Assembly: GCA_965116355.1 (NCBI GenBank)
Contig: OZ220679.1
Span: 2,527,953-2,591,952, forward strand
DNA: 64,000 bases
Direction: 5' to 3'
Source: UBA1127 sp965116355
GTDB taxonomy: Bacteria; Chloroflexota; Dehalococcoidia; Lucifugimonadales; UBA1127
Shown here piece after piece: positions 18,247-26,562 of this stretch; position 1 is the first letter of the stretch, and each line of letters opens with the position of its first letter. The notes beneath the pieces are model-generated. The model was given only the letters and a program-made list of their open reading frames with translations, was not told the DNA's origin and ran no database searches. The translations under genes were made by a program, and so were the position numbers.

Positions 18247-18273
18247 AGCGCCCCGCCGAAGTGGCGGGGCGCT
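18247..18273. terminator. hairpin terminator between convergent genes
   Basis: Perfect 11-nt arms AGCGCCCCGCC and GGCGGGGCGCT with a 5-nt loop separate the RidA-family gene from the convergent Rieske gene. The flanking T runs are weak. Confidence 0.6.
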
Positions 18274-18297
18274 GTGCTTTGCTTCGTCAAGAAGGGG

Positions 18298-19593
18298 CTA
18301 CGCCTTCGTTGGCACCCAGGTTGTTGGGCCGGTCATCTTCTCCCTGGCGAGCTCGACCGCCTCCAGGGGCTCCATGTCGGCGGGGACGGTGACGCGAGCG
18401 GTGTGGACGCGGTAGGCCTCGGGGTTCCAGGGGCCGCTCGGCTCCTCGCCCTCCTGCAGGGCTCGGGCAGCGTTCAGCAGGCGCCGGCGGACCTTGATGA
18501 TGGACTCGTCCGAGCTGACGAGCCGCTCCTTGCTCCGGTCGGCTCGCGGGCCCCACTGGTCCTCGACAAGGGCCAGGTCCTGAATGGGGAAGGCCTTGAT
18601 GCCCGTGTACGAGTAGTTCTTCTGGGCAATGCGGTCGACCAGATAGTCGTTATCCTTGTTCTCTTTGGCCGTGAAGGTGCCGGGGATCTGCTCCGGGTAG
18701 GTGTAGCCGCCGTACCGGTCCTCCCAGACCTGCTGCTGGGTGAAGGGGTTGTAGCTCCAGCGGAGCCGGTACATGTAGCAACTCTCGTCGTCGATGGGGA
18801 TGCGCATGTTGCTGGAGTACACGTCCGGGCCGGAGATGCCGGCCGAACTGTAGCTGGGCATGTAGAAGTGGCCCACGGCTGCCTGCTGCTGCCCGTCCGA
18901 CGTCCTGCTGACCGACACGTTCTGCACGCCGTAGTCGGTCTCGATGTAGTCGGCGTAGGTGCGGTTGAGGAAGCTGTTGAAGACGCCCGCGCCGAACCGG
19001 CGGCCGGGGTTGCCCTCGTTGTTGTCCAGCGTGCTGTGGAGGAAGAAGGCGTGGGAGGGGTCGTAGTCGCCCTCGAGGGCCTGGAAGTAGTTGCAGCGCA
19101 GCCAGTACTTGCGGAGATAACGGCGATCCTCGCCGTAGTCGAGCCACTCGAAGGCGGGCTTCGGCGGTTCCTTTTCGGCGGGGCCCATGTAGGCCCAGAT
19201 GATGCCGCCCCTGTCCCAGCACGGGTAGGCCTTTACCTGCACCTTGTCCTTGTAGGTCTCACCCTCCGGGGAGTTGGGGAGGTCTACGCATTTGCCGGAG
19301 ACGTCGAACTTCCAGCCGTGGTAGACACACCGGATGCCGCACTCCTCGTTGCGCCCGAAGAACAGCGGCGCGCCCCGGTGGGGGCAATAGGCGTCGACGA
19401 GGCCGGGCACCCCGTTCGAGTCGCGGAAGGCGATGAGCTTCTCGCTCAGCAGCGTCACGCGCACGGGCGGGCAATCGGCCGAAGGGATCTCCTCGGACAG
19501 CAAGGCGGGGATCCAGTGGCGGCGGAACAGCTCGCCCATCGGCGTGCCGGGGCCGGTCTGCGTCAGCATGTCATTGTCCTGAACGCTAAGCAC
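18298..19593 (-). CDS. Rieske non-heme iron oxygenase, large subunit
   Basis: Aromatic-ring or O-demethylating oxygenase of the phthalate dioxygenase type, 431 residues. The [2Fe-2S] Rieske site is CPHRG (Cys70, His72) and CVYHGW (Cys89, His92). The mononuclear iron site is in the text EGDYDPSHAFFLH (His181, His186, with bridging Asp nearby). The GTG at 19593 follows AAGGAGG; the longer frame upstream is not coding. It has its own consensus promoter. No ferredoxin or reductase gene adjoins, so electron transfer partners must be elsewhere. Substrate unknown; multiplied Rieske genes of this kind are known from SAR202 genomes. Confidence 0.92.
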   Translation of the reverse strand: MLSVQDNDMLTQTGPGTPMGELFRRHWIPALLSEEIPSADCPPVRVTLLSEKLIAFRDSNGVPGLVDAYCPHRGAPLFFGRNEECGIRCVYHGWKFDVSGKCVDLPNSPEGETYKDKVQVKAYPCWDRGGIIWAYMGPAEKEPPKPAFEWLDYGEDRRYLRKYWLRCNYFQALEGDYDPSHAFFLHSTLDNNEGNPGRRFGAGVFNSFLNRTYADYIETDYGVQNVSVSRTSDGQQQAAVGHFYMPSYSSAGISGPDVYSSNMRIPIDDESCYMYRLRWSYNPFTQQQVWEDRYGGYTYPEQIPGTFTAKENKDNDYLVDRIAQKNYSYTGIKAFPIQDLALVEDQWGPRADRSKERLVSSDESIIKVRRRLLNAARALQEGEEPSGPWNPEAYRVHTARVTVPADMEPLEAVELAREKMTGPTTWVPTKA

Positions 19594-19651
19594 GACATTC
19601 CTCCTTCCGGGTTTCGTTTCCAAGGCGTGAAAGGGGGTAGAATCTGAGGCG

Positions 19652-19680
19652 ATGCTAGCGCGGCCCCAAGGGCTTGTCAA
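19652..19680 (-). promoter_or_regulatory. promoter of the Rieske oxygenase gene
   Basis: Minus-strand TTGACA (19680-19675), 17-bp spacer and TAGCAT (19657-19652) lie 59 bp upstream of the GTG start. Confidence 0.8.
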
Positions 19681-19714
19681 TTTGGGAGAGCACGCGGCGA
19701 GGAGGGGGAACCGA

Positions 19715-19957
19715 GTGACGGAAGAACACAGCGACATCATCACGATGGCCGACATGGCAGCGGTCTTCGAGGTCACGGACGCCCTCGACGTCGACCGGGA
19801 GCTGGTGCGCGTCGAGCTCACGAAGGAGGACCCGGGCGACATCGGCGAGGGGGCGAACGGCGAGATCGAGATCACGCTGCCGCTCAGCGCGCCGCTCGAG
19901 CCGTTCATGGCGTCGCTGCGGGAGCACCTGATTGGGCTGGGGTATGTGGAGGAGTAA
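19715..19957 (+). CDS. small acidic hypothetical protein
   Basis: An 80-residue soluble protein, strongly acidic, with no membrane segment or cysteine motif. The GTG start is supported by GGAGGGGG 6 nt upstream; the frame before it overlaps the divergent Rieske promoter. The segments ELVRVELTKEDPGD and GEIEITLPLS look like beta strands. It is divergent from the Rieske gene. I do not recognise it. Confidence 0.5.
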   Translation: MTEEHSDIITMADMAAVFEVTDALDVDRELVRVELTKEDPGDIGEGANGEIEITLPLSAPLEPFMASLREHLIGLGYVEE

Positions 19958-20024
19958 GGGGACGCTAATCCTATTGACTCCGCCAAGTGCCGATTAACGA
20001 ACAACAACTAGGGGAGCACTAAAC

Positions 20025-20753
20025 ATGGATGTGAGGCCGTACCTTGTGCCAACAATAGCTAGTGTCGTGATAACTCTAGCTATCTTGTTCGCGCTGGGAG
20101 TCTTTGATGAAAGCCAAGGGCCGCCTGGTCCTATCGGCCCTCCAGGTCCCGCGGGCGCGGCGGGTTCGGCAGGCGCGGAAGGTGGAGCGGGGCAGCAGGG
20201 CGAGGCTGGGCCTCCCGGCGTATCAGTTGGTTCAATTGATCCCTACACCGCCTACGACTTTCAGGTATCTACCGCGTGCTTAGAAGCGATAGATGAGGTT
20301 GCTCTGGACGAAAATTGGGGCTATCGGGAGTCTTGGCCTGAAGCGAGACCGTACCTCACAGATCGAGTTTCAGAATTGACAGGCAATGAAAAAGCCTTGC
20401 TTCAAGAGGGTATGGATGAAGTCGCACGGATGCACGGGTGGCAGTATTGGGAACAACCCAGGTATGCGACTCACGGAAACTACAGGTCATATGACCGGTC
20501 TTACGACGTCGCATCTCGAGGCGCGGCAGAATCAGCCAATGTGCCCTGTACAGCAGACCGATCCGCGCTTGTCCTATACGATGCCATCACATTTAGCCCA
20601 GTCGACAGGGAGGACCTTCTTGACTGTCTTCACAGGGAGAAGACGGACGACTATCAATCAGGAAGCAACTGGCAAGGTTCCATGGTCTGGTGCGAGGAGA
20701 TAATGGGACACGCGGAGAAACTGGGCATACCTATACCAGGAGAGGCACAGTAG
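20025..20753 (+). CDS. membrane-anchored collagen-like protein
   Basis: A 242-residue protein with an N-terminal membrane helix (about residues 9-27) that may be an uncleaved signal anchor, then 12 or so Gly-X-Y triplets (GPPGPIGPPGPAGAAG and further), then a 175-residue extracellular domain with four cysteines and many Tyr and Trp. The GXY stretch should trimerise. GGGGAG precedes the ATG. The gene is less GC-rich than its neighbours, and the C-terminal domain is not one I recognise. A second collagen-like protein is encoded near 46.1 kb. Confidence 0.7.
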   Translation: MDVRPYLVPTIASVVITLAILFALGVFDESQGPPGPIGPPGPAGAAGSAGAEGGAGQQGEAGPPGVSVGSIDPYTAYDFQVSTACLEAIDEVALDENWGYRESWPEARPYLTDRVSELTGNEKALLQEGMDEVARMHGWQYWEQPRYATHGNYRSYDRSYDVASRGAAESANVPCTADRSALVLYDAITFSPVDREDLLDCLHREKTDDYQSGSNWQGSMVWCEEIMGHAEKLGIPIPGEAQ

Positions 20754-20939
20754 CATTGACGGAAGCACACTGCATTTGAACAAACCTCTCGCACTGTAGA
20801 CGTCCAAGCCGTTCTGCGACAACTGGACGCCGGGCTCTCCGGCGTGTCAGCGCGCGAGGGGTGTGTGCTACCATACTTGTAGCTTGCCGGCGCGTATTGG
20901 ACACATCTGTGCCGGGGAGCACTCCACCTGTGAGGCAAC

Positions 20940-21728
20940 ATGAGCAAGCTTATCCAACGCATTGAACGATTGAACAAGGACGCGCCCGCTCCAATGGGTT
21001 TCGGGGCGGCTGCGCGACGGCAGCCGATGCCGACGATGGTGCTGCTGGCAGCGACGGCAGAGCCGGAGGCCGTCGGGAACGCGAACGGCGTGGCGCTCGA
21101 CGGCGTGATATTCCGCGGGGACGGCGTCGACGGGGCCGCGGCGGCGAACGCAATGCAGGCGCTGCCGGACGTGCCGTGGGGGGCGCAGGCCAACGCGCTC
21201 TCGACGGGCGAGGTGTCGGCGCTGGTGGAAGCGGGTGCGGACTTCGTCTCGCTGACGGGGCTGACGTCGGCACTGGACGCGCTGCGGGACGAGGACGTCG
21301 GCAAGCTGCTGGTGGTGCCGGTGGACCTGAAGGAGGAGCACGCGCGCTCGCTGGAGGTGATGCCCGTCGACGCGGTGGTCTACGCGGACGCCGTGGCCTC
21401 GCCGCTGACGCTGGAGGTACTGATGCACCTGGCGACGGCGCGATGCGAGATCGGCCGGCCGTTCCTGCTGCCGGTGCACGGGGCGCTGACGGCGTGGGAG
21501 CTGGAGTGCCTGCGCGAGATCGGCGTCGAAGGCGTGGTGGCGGACCTGGAGACCACGAACGCCGAGGGGCTGCAGGCGCTATCGGAGGCGATCCGCGGGC
21601 TGCCCCGGCGGAAGTCGCGCGGCGAATCGTTGTCAGCGACGCTGCCGCGGCTTGGCAGCAGGGCACGGCCGCAGCAGGACGATGACGACGACGACTTCGA
21701 CCCGGACGACCCCGATGATCTTCCGTAA
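20940..21728 (+). CDS. TIM-barrel-like protein with an acidic tail, unknown function
   Basis: A 262-residue soluble protein. Repeating beta-alpha units (GVALDGVIFRG, WGAQANAL, GADFVSLTG, GKLLVVPVDL, VDAVVYAD, RPFLLPVHG, GVEGVVADLET) resemble a TIM barrel of the phosphate-binding kind, though no catalytic set is certain. The last 20 residues are almost all Asp and Pro. It overlaps the next gene, a site-2-type protease, by 14 bp, so the two are translationally coupled. I do not recognise the family. Confidence 0.65.
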   Translation: MSKLIQRIERLNKDAPAPMGFGAAARRQPMPTMVLLAATAEPEAVGNANGVALDGVIFRGDGVDGAAAANAMQALPDVPWGAQANALSTGEVSALVEAGADFVSLTGLTSALDALRDEDVGKLLVVPVDLKEEHARSLEVMPVDAVVYADAVASPLTLEVLMHLATARCEIGRPFLLPVHGALTAWELECLREIGVEGVVADLETTNAEGLQALSEAIRGLPRRKSRGESLSATLPRLGSRARPQQDDDDDDFDPDDPDDLP

Positions 21729-22410
21729 CATCAGCCTCCTGGGCGAGGACCCGGCGGCCTTCTTCATCTTCACGGCCATGCTTCTGGCGGCGGTGGTGGC
21801 GAGCGTGACGTTCCACGAGTTCAGCCATGCGCTGACCGCGACATCGCTCGGCGACGACACGGCGCGGCGGCTGGGACGGCTCTCGCTGAACCCGAAGGCG
21901 CACCTGGACCCGGCGGGGAGCATCATGTTCCTCCTGGCGGGATTCGGGTGGGGGAAGCCGGTGCCGGTGAACGGCTACGCCTTCGGCGGGAACGCGCTGC
22001 GGGCGATGATGCTCGTGGCGTTCGCGGGGCCGCTGTCCAACTTCGCGCTGGCCTTCCTGATCGGGCTGCTGTTCAAGCTGGGCATTGTGGAGTGGCCGCC
22101 CATCAATATCTTTTCGCCGCTGTTCTCCGGCGCGCCGCTTTCGTGGGTCATCGGGCAGTTCTTCGCGATGTGGCTCTTCCTGAACCTCATCCTCGGCGTG
22201 TTCAACCTGATCCCGCTGGCGCCGCTGGACGGCTCCAAGGTGGCGGCGGGGCTGCTGCCGCGCTCGCTGGCGATACCGCTGCTGCGGCTAGAGCCGTACG
22301 GGCCAATGATCCTGCTCGTCGTGATCATGCTGGATATCATGCTGGGAGTCGGGATCATTGCGTGGATTGTCGGGCCGCCGATCCGGTTCCTGGAGGGCAT
22401 CGTCCTCTAG
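21715..22410 (+). CDS. site-2 protease family zinc metalloprotease (M50)
   Basis: A 231-residue intramembrane peptidase of the short M50/S2P-like group with about five or six membrane helices. The zinc site HEFSH (His34, Glu35, His38) lies in the first half, and the third ligand region is NLIPLAPLDGSK. The conserved block LGRLSLNPKAHLDPAGS is typical of the group. Such enzymes cleave transmembrane segments of regulators; the substrate is unknown. The ATG lies inside the end of the preceding gene, which suggests a functional link. Confidence 0.88.
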   Translation: MIFRNISLLGEDPAAFFIFTAMLLAAVVASVTFHEFSHALTATSLGDDTARRLGRLSLNPKAHLDPAGSIMFLLAGFGWGKPVPVNGYAFGGNALRAMMLVAFAGPLSNFALAFLIGLLFKLGIVEWPPINIFSPLFSGAPLSWVIGQFFAMWLFLNLILGVFNLIPLAPLDGSKVAAGLLPRSLAIPLLRLEPYGPMILLVVIMLDIMLGVGIIAWIVGPPIRFLEGIVL

Positions 22411-22416
22411 CACAGG

Positions 22417-22447
22417 TTGTCGCGGGCAGCCGCCGCGCGGGTATAAT
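22417..22447 (+). promoter_or_regulatory. putative promoter of tyrA
   Basis: A perfect TATAAT (22442-22447) lies 80 bp before tyrA; TTGTCG at 22417-22422 gives a long 19-bp spacer. The leader holds CCCCGT and ACGGGG arms, part of a repeat also seen at 24.31 kb. Confidence 0.5.
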
Positions 22448-22527
22448 GGGCACGCGCACCCCATCCCAACCCCGTATCAAGCACGGGGCAGGGGCACGGT
22501 AAAGGTCTCAAACGACGGAGTGTCTGA

Positions 22528-23523
22528 ATGGACAAGATCGCCATCATTGGTCTGGGGCTCATCGGGACGTCGCTGGGGCTGGCCATCCGGCAGTCCCAGA
22601 ACCGGAACATCGAGGTCGTCGGCATCGACCTGGAGCCGACGCACACGTCGACCGCGCGCAAGATGGGCGCCATCGACCGGGACGTGCGGACGATCCCGGA
22701 CGCGGTGCGGGAGGCGGACCTCGTCATCGTCTCGATTCCCGTGCTCGCGATGCGGGACCTGTTCGAGTTCATCGCGGAGTTCCTGAAAGAGGGCGCGATC
22801 GTCACGGACACGGGGAGCACGAAGAAGGACGTGATGGAGTGGGCGGCGGAACTGCTGCCGGCGGGCGTGAGCTTCATCGGCGGGCACCCGCTGGCGGGCA
22901 AGGAGACCTCCGGGCCCAAGGACGCCGATGCCGCGATGCTCAACGGCGCGGTATACGCAGTATGCCCGGCGGTGAACGCCTCAGAGCAAGCCGTGCAGAC
23001 CGTCGTGTCGGTGGTGCAGGCCGTCGGCGCGAAGCCGTACTTCGTCGACCCGGCGGAGCACGACAGCTACGTGGCGGCGATCAGCCACCTGCCGTTCATG
23101 CTTTCGGTCGCGCTGGTGAACACGACGTCCAAGAGCGTCGGCTGGCGCGAGATGGCACGGTTGGCGTCCAGCGGGTACCACGGCATCTCACGGCTGGCGT
23201 CGGGAGACCCGGTCATGCACCGGGACATCGCCGTGACAAACAAGGACGCGCTGGTGTACTGGCTGGACGAGTGCATCAAGGACCTGCACCGGCTGCGGGG
23301 CATGGTGAAGGATGACCAGGCGGGCCTGGAGCAGGCGCTGGTCGACGCGTGGGAGGCGCGGGCCCGGTGGCTGCTGGGACGCGAGGGCGACGAGCCCACG
23401 CCGACCGAGGGGTTGAAGGCGTCCGACCAGTTCATGGGCATGCTGCTGGGCGACACGGTTGCCAAGAGGTTCCGCGACATGGGCGACCAGAAGCAGGACC
23501 CGACCATCTACCGGCGGGACTAG
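22528..23523 (+). CDS. tyrA: prephenate dehydrogenase
   Basis: Oxidative decarboxylation of prephenate (or arogenate) with NAD(P) in tyrosine synthesis. The 331-residue protein begins with the Rossmann motif IIGLGLIGTSLG. It carries the family blocks DTGSTKKDVM, GGHPLAGKETSG and AISHLPFMLSVAL with the active-site His residues. Length is slightly above the usual core, with about 40 extra residues at the C-terminus and no ACT domain recognised, so feedback control by tyrosine is not evident. It is a stand-alone gene here. Confidence 0.92.
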   Translation: MDKIAIIGLGLIGTSLGLAIRQSQNRNIEVVGIDLEPTHTSTARKMGAIDRDVRTIPDAVREADLVIVSIPVLAMRDLFEFIAEFLKEGAIVTDTGSTKKDVMEWAAELLPAGVSFIGGHPLAGKETSGPKDADAAMLNGAVYAVCPAVNASEQAVQTVVSVVQAVGAKPYFVDPAEHDSYVAAISHLPFMLSVALVNTTSKSVGWREMARLASSGYHGISRLASGDPVMHRDIAVTNKDALVYWLDECIKDLHRLRGMVKDDQAGLEQALVDAWEARARWLLGREGDEPTPTEGLKASDQFMGMLLGDTVAKRFRDMGDQKQDPTIYRRD

Positions 23524-23666
23524 CAGCCCGCCGACATCGTGGGAGTGAACGGCATGATCGCGACGACGGCCCTGCTGGACACCCCGGCCAGCCCCCTCGA
23601 CGTGCGACGCGGCGGCGGTGACAAGCCACGCCGTGGCGATGACGAGCCACGCCGGGGGGGTGACGC

Positions 23667-24299
23667 GTGACCCCACCCAACGAATCCCTCGACTTCAAAG
23701 TGCTCGGAGCACAGCCGCTGATGATGGTGGTGTCCGGGCCGTCGGGCGTCGGCAAGGACGCCGTGCTGCTGCGGCTGCGGGAGCGCGAGTACCCCGTGCA
23801 CTTCGTCGTCACGGCGACGACGCGGCCCAAGCGGATGGACGAGCGCGACGGCTACGACTACATCTTCATGGACGAGGCCAACTTCGACCGCAAGCTGGCG
23901 GAGGACGGCTTCCTCGAATGGGCGGTGGTGTACGGCAACCGCTACGGCGTACCCAAGGAGCAGGTGCGGGGCGCGCTGGCGAGCGGCATCGACGTCATCG
24001 TCAAGATCGACGTGCAGGGGGCCGAGACCATCAAGCGGCTGAACCCCGGCGGCGTGTATGTCTTCCTCGCGCCGCCGTCGATGGAGGAGCTGGAGCGGCG
24101 GCTTCGGGCGCGCAAGAGCGAGGCCGGCGGCGACCTGGAGCGTCGGCTGGACACGGCGCGGCAGGAGATGGAGCGCATGCCGATGTTCGACTACGTGGTC
24201 GTGAACGAGAACGGCCGGCTGGACGAGACGGCGGAGGCGCTGGAGGCCATCATGCGCGCCGAGCGGTGGCGGTATCCGCGGCGGGCGATGACGCTGTAG
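23667..24299 (+). CDS. gmk: guanylate kinase
   Basis: Phosphorylates GMP to GDP with ATP in the cytosol. The 210-residue protein has the P-loop GPSGVGK (24-30), the GMP-binding TATTRPKRMDERDGYDYIF region and WAVVYGNRYGVPKE. The GTG start lies behind GGGGGG. The direct repeat around CAAGCCACGCCG and CGAGCCACGCCG just upstream is short and unexplained. In many bacteria gmk precedes rpoZ, but here a REP cluster follows instead. Confidence 0.93.
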   Translation: MTPPNESLDFKVLGAQPLMMVVSGPSGVGKDAVLLRLREREYPVHFVVTATTRPKRMDERDGYDYIFMDEANFDRKLAEDGFLEWAVVYGNRYGVPKEQVRGALASGIDVIVKIDVQGAETIKRLNPGGVYVFLAPPSMEELERRLRARKSEAGGDLERRLDTARQEMERMPMFDYVVVNENGRLDETAEALEAIMRAERWRYPRRAMTL

Positions 24300-24660
24300 G
24301 GGGCGCTCCCATCCCAACCCCGTATCGAGTACGGGGCAAGCCCTTCTCCCGCTCGTGGGGGAAGGGGCTTTTGGGCCGCTGGATACCGGCTTTCGCTGGT
24401 ATGACGGGTTGGGGGAGGGCGAGGTTGCGTTGCGTCGGGGTTCCTGCCTGCGCAGGAACGACGGGTGGGAGCTCTGCAGGGCCTGCGACCTCCGTTCACC
24501 CCCTTCGAGAGCCTCAGGACAGGCTTCGATTTCCCTCAGGGCGAACGGTTTTTCCCGTCCCTCTGAACTTCCGCCTGCGCGGGAATGACGGGCTGGGGAG
24601 CGGGAGATGAGGCCGTTGGGCGCGGAGTTTCTGGATACCGACTTGCGTCGGTATAACGGG
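24300..24660. repeat. REP-like repeat cluster
   Basis: All three REP families occur here in several copies (TACCGGCTTTCGCTGGTA, GTTCCTGCCTGCGCAGGAAC, a compound CTTCGAGAGCCTCAGGACAG plus TTCGATTTCCCTCAGGGCG, and a TACCGACTTGCGTCGGTA variant). Next to gmk there is also CCAACCCCGTATCGAGTACG, nearly identical to the sequence upstream of tyrA. No gene is seen. Confidence 0.85.
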
Positions 24661-24707
24661 AGGGCTGCCCACTGGCCGACCCTCACGCTGACCGCTACCC
24701 TGTCCGC

Positions 24708-25850
24708 ATGAAGATTGTGATTGCTCCACAGGCGTTCAAGGGGACGCTGTCCGCCGGACGGGCTGCGGACGCCATGGTTGAGGCGGCGCGCGGGGTGTTC
24801 CCGGACGCGGACGTCGTGCGGTGCCCTGTGGCGGACGGCGGGGACGGGACGCTCGACGCGCTGGTGGAAGCGACGGGCGGCGCGTACCACACCGTGCAGA
24901 CGACAGGGCCGCTGGGAGAGCCGTGTGCGGCTCGCTGGGGGTCGCTGGGCGACGGGCGGACTGCGGTGGTGGAGACGGCGCAGGCGTGCGGGCTCGCGCT
25001 GCTGCCGGCGGGCGTGCGCGACCCGATGGGCGCGACGACGCGCGGGGTGGGGGCCGTCATCCGGGACGTCCTCGACGCGGGGCACAGGCGGGTGATCCTC
25101 GGCATCGGCGGGAGCGCGACGAACGACGGGGGCGCGGGGCTGGCGGCGGCGCTCGGCGTGCGGCTGCTGCGGGCGGACGGCGGGGACATCGCCAACGGCG
25201 GCGCAGGGCTGCTGGAGATCGACCGCATCGACGTGTCGGGGCTGGACGCGCGGCTGCGAGAGGCGGATCTGGTCATCGCGTCGGACGTGACGAACGTGCT
25301 GTGCGGGCCCTGGGGCGCGGCAGCCACGTTCGGGCCGCAGAAGGGAGCGTCGGCGGAAGACGTTGCGACGCTGGACCGGGCGCTGGGGCGGATGGCGGAG
25401 GTGGCGCGTCGGGACCTCGGTGTGGACGTGTCCGGCATCGCGGGCGGCGGCGCGGCGGGGGGCATGGGCGCGGGGCTGGTGGCCTTCCTGGGCGCGAGGA
25501 TCGCGTGGGGCGCGGACATCGTCGCGGAGGCCGTCGGGCTGGACGCGCGGCTGGACGGGGCGGCGCTCGCGGTCACGGGCGAGGGGCGGCTCGACTGGCA
25601 GACGGCGTACCACAAGGCGCCGGCGGTCGTGGCGAACCGGGCGTCGGCGCGGGGCATTCCCGTGCTGGGCGTCGGCGGGAGCCTGGGGCCGGGGTGGCGC
25701 AAGCTCTACGCCGAGGGGTTCACGGCGCTGGCGGGGATGACGTCGGGGGCGGTGTCGGTGGAGGACGCGATGGCGTCGCCGTACGAGCATTTGGTGCGGG
25801 CGACGCGGCGGGGGCTGCGGGTAGTGCGGGGGCGGGTCAGTCACCGATGA
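24708..25850 (+). CDS. glxK: glycerate kinase (type II)
   Basis: Phosphorylates D-glycerate with ATP, giving 2- or 3-phosphoglycerate. The 380-residue protein begins with the family text MKIVIAPQAFKGTLSA. It carries CPVADGGDGTLDAL, the nucleotide-site GIGGSATNDGGAG, and VTGEGRLDWQT with VGGSLGPGW. The short gap between TACCCT and the ATG (6 nt), and no good SD, hint at leaderless translation. It would feed glyoxylate or serine carbon into glycolysis. The stop is 4 bp from the convergent lutC stop. Confidence 0.92.
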   Translation: MKIVIAPQAFKGTLSAGRAADAMVEAARGVFPDADVVRCPVADGGDGTLDALVEATGGAYHTVQTTGPLGEPCAARWGSLGDGRTAVVETAQACGLALLPAGVRDPMGATTRGVGAVIRDVLDAGHRRVILGIGGSATNDGGAGLAAALGVRLLRADGGDIANGGAGLLEIDRIDVSGLDARLREADLVIASDVTNVLCGPWGAAATFGPQKGASAEDVATLDRALGRMAEVARRDLGVDVSGIAGGGAAGGMGAGLVAFLGARIAWGADIVAEAVGLDARLDGAALAVTGEGRLDWQTAYHKAPAVVANRASARGIPVLGVGGSLGPGWRKLYAEGFTALAGMTSGAVSVEDAMASPYEHLVRATRRGLRVVRGRVSHR

Positions 25851-25854
25851 TGCG

Positions 25855-26562
25855 TCATTCTCCAATGACGACGAGGTAGACGACGCCGGGGCCGTGGACG
25901 CCTACGACGAGGGTCTGCTCGATGTCGGCGGTGCGGCTGGGGCCGCTTACGAGGTTCATGTACCAGGTGGCCTCCTCGGCCTCGGCAAGCTCGTCGAGGC
26001 GGAGGGCCAGCACGTCGTCAAGCGTGGCGACGACTTGGCCGGCGGTGGCGACGGCGACGTGGACGGGCGGGAGCAGGGACGCCTGACGGCTCATGCCCCT
26101 GCGGGGGATGAGGGCGACGGAAGCGGTCTCCGCTATGACGGCGTCGACGCCGGTGACGCCGACGGCTGCCGCGGCGGCGGTGTCCTGCCGGGCCTGGGCG
26201 TCGAGGCCGCCGGGTGTCTCGGCGAGGAGGACGCTCTCCATACCGGCCTCGGTGAGGGCGGCGTCCAGCGCGATGCGCTCGAGAACGTCGTGGGCGGTGC
26301 GTACGACTCGGCCCGCGCCGTGCTGCTTCGCGATCTCAACGATGCGGGCTGCGGCTTCGCGCTCGTCAGCTACGCGGGAGAAATGCCAGCTTTGCAGCGC
26401 GGCGGTGCGCTCGAGCTGCGCGAGGAGATCCGGGGGCGGAGGCCCTTCAACAAGCTCAGGGCGAGCGGGGGGCTGGGCACCGGCGTGCGCCGGTGAAACG
26501 TGGGGTTTGCGCGACGACAGGGCGGCGCGGATGTTGGCGAGAAACTGCTCCCTATCGGCCAT
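25855..26562 (-). CDS. lutC: lactate utilization protein C (LUD domain) with an in-frame REP insertion
   Basis: Small LUD-domain subunit of the LutABC L-lactate oxidation complex, 235 residues. The LUD core runs from about residue 60 to the end (GVDAVIAETASVALIPRRGMS, LPPVHVAVA, VSGPSRTADIEQTLVVGVHGP). Residues about 21-41 (through ARPELVEGP) are encoded by two adjacent REP palindromes, so the spacer between the N-terminal helix and the LUD domain was extended by repeat insertion without breaking the frame. The gene overlaps the end of lutB by 11 bp. Confidence 0.9.
   Translation of the reverse strand: MADREQFLANIRAALSSRKPHVSPAHAGAQPPARPELVEGPPPPDLLAQLERTAALQSWHFSRVADEREAAARIVEIAKQHGAGRVVRTAHDVLERIALDAALTEAGMESVLLAETPGGLDAQARQDTAAAAAVGVTGVDAVIAETASVALIPRRGMSRQASLLPPVHVAVATAGQVVATLDDVLALRLDELAEAEEATWYMNLVSGPSRTADIEQTLVVGVHGPGVVYLVVIGE
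26441..26500. repeat. REP elements inside lutC
   Basis: A CCCTTCAACAAGCTCAGGGC-type element (26441-26470) is followed directly by a CACCGGCGTGCGCCGGTG-type element (26473-26500). Both lie within the lutC reading frame and are translated. Confidence 0.88.
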
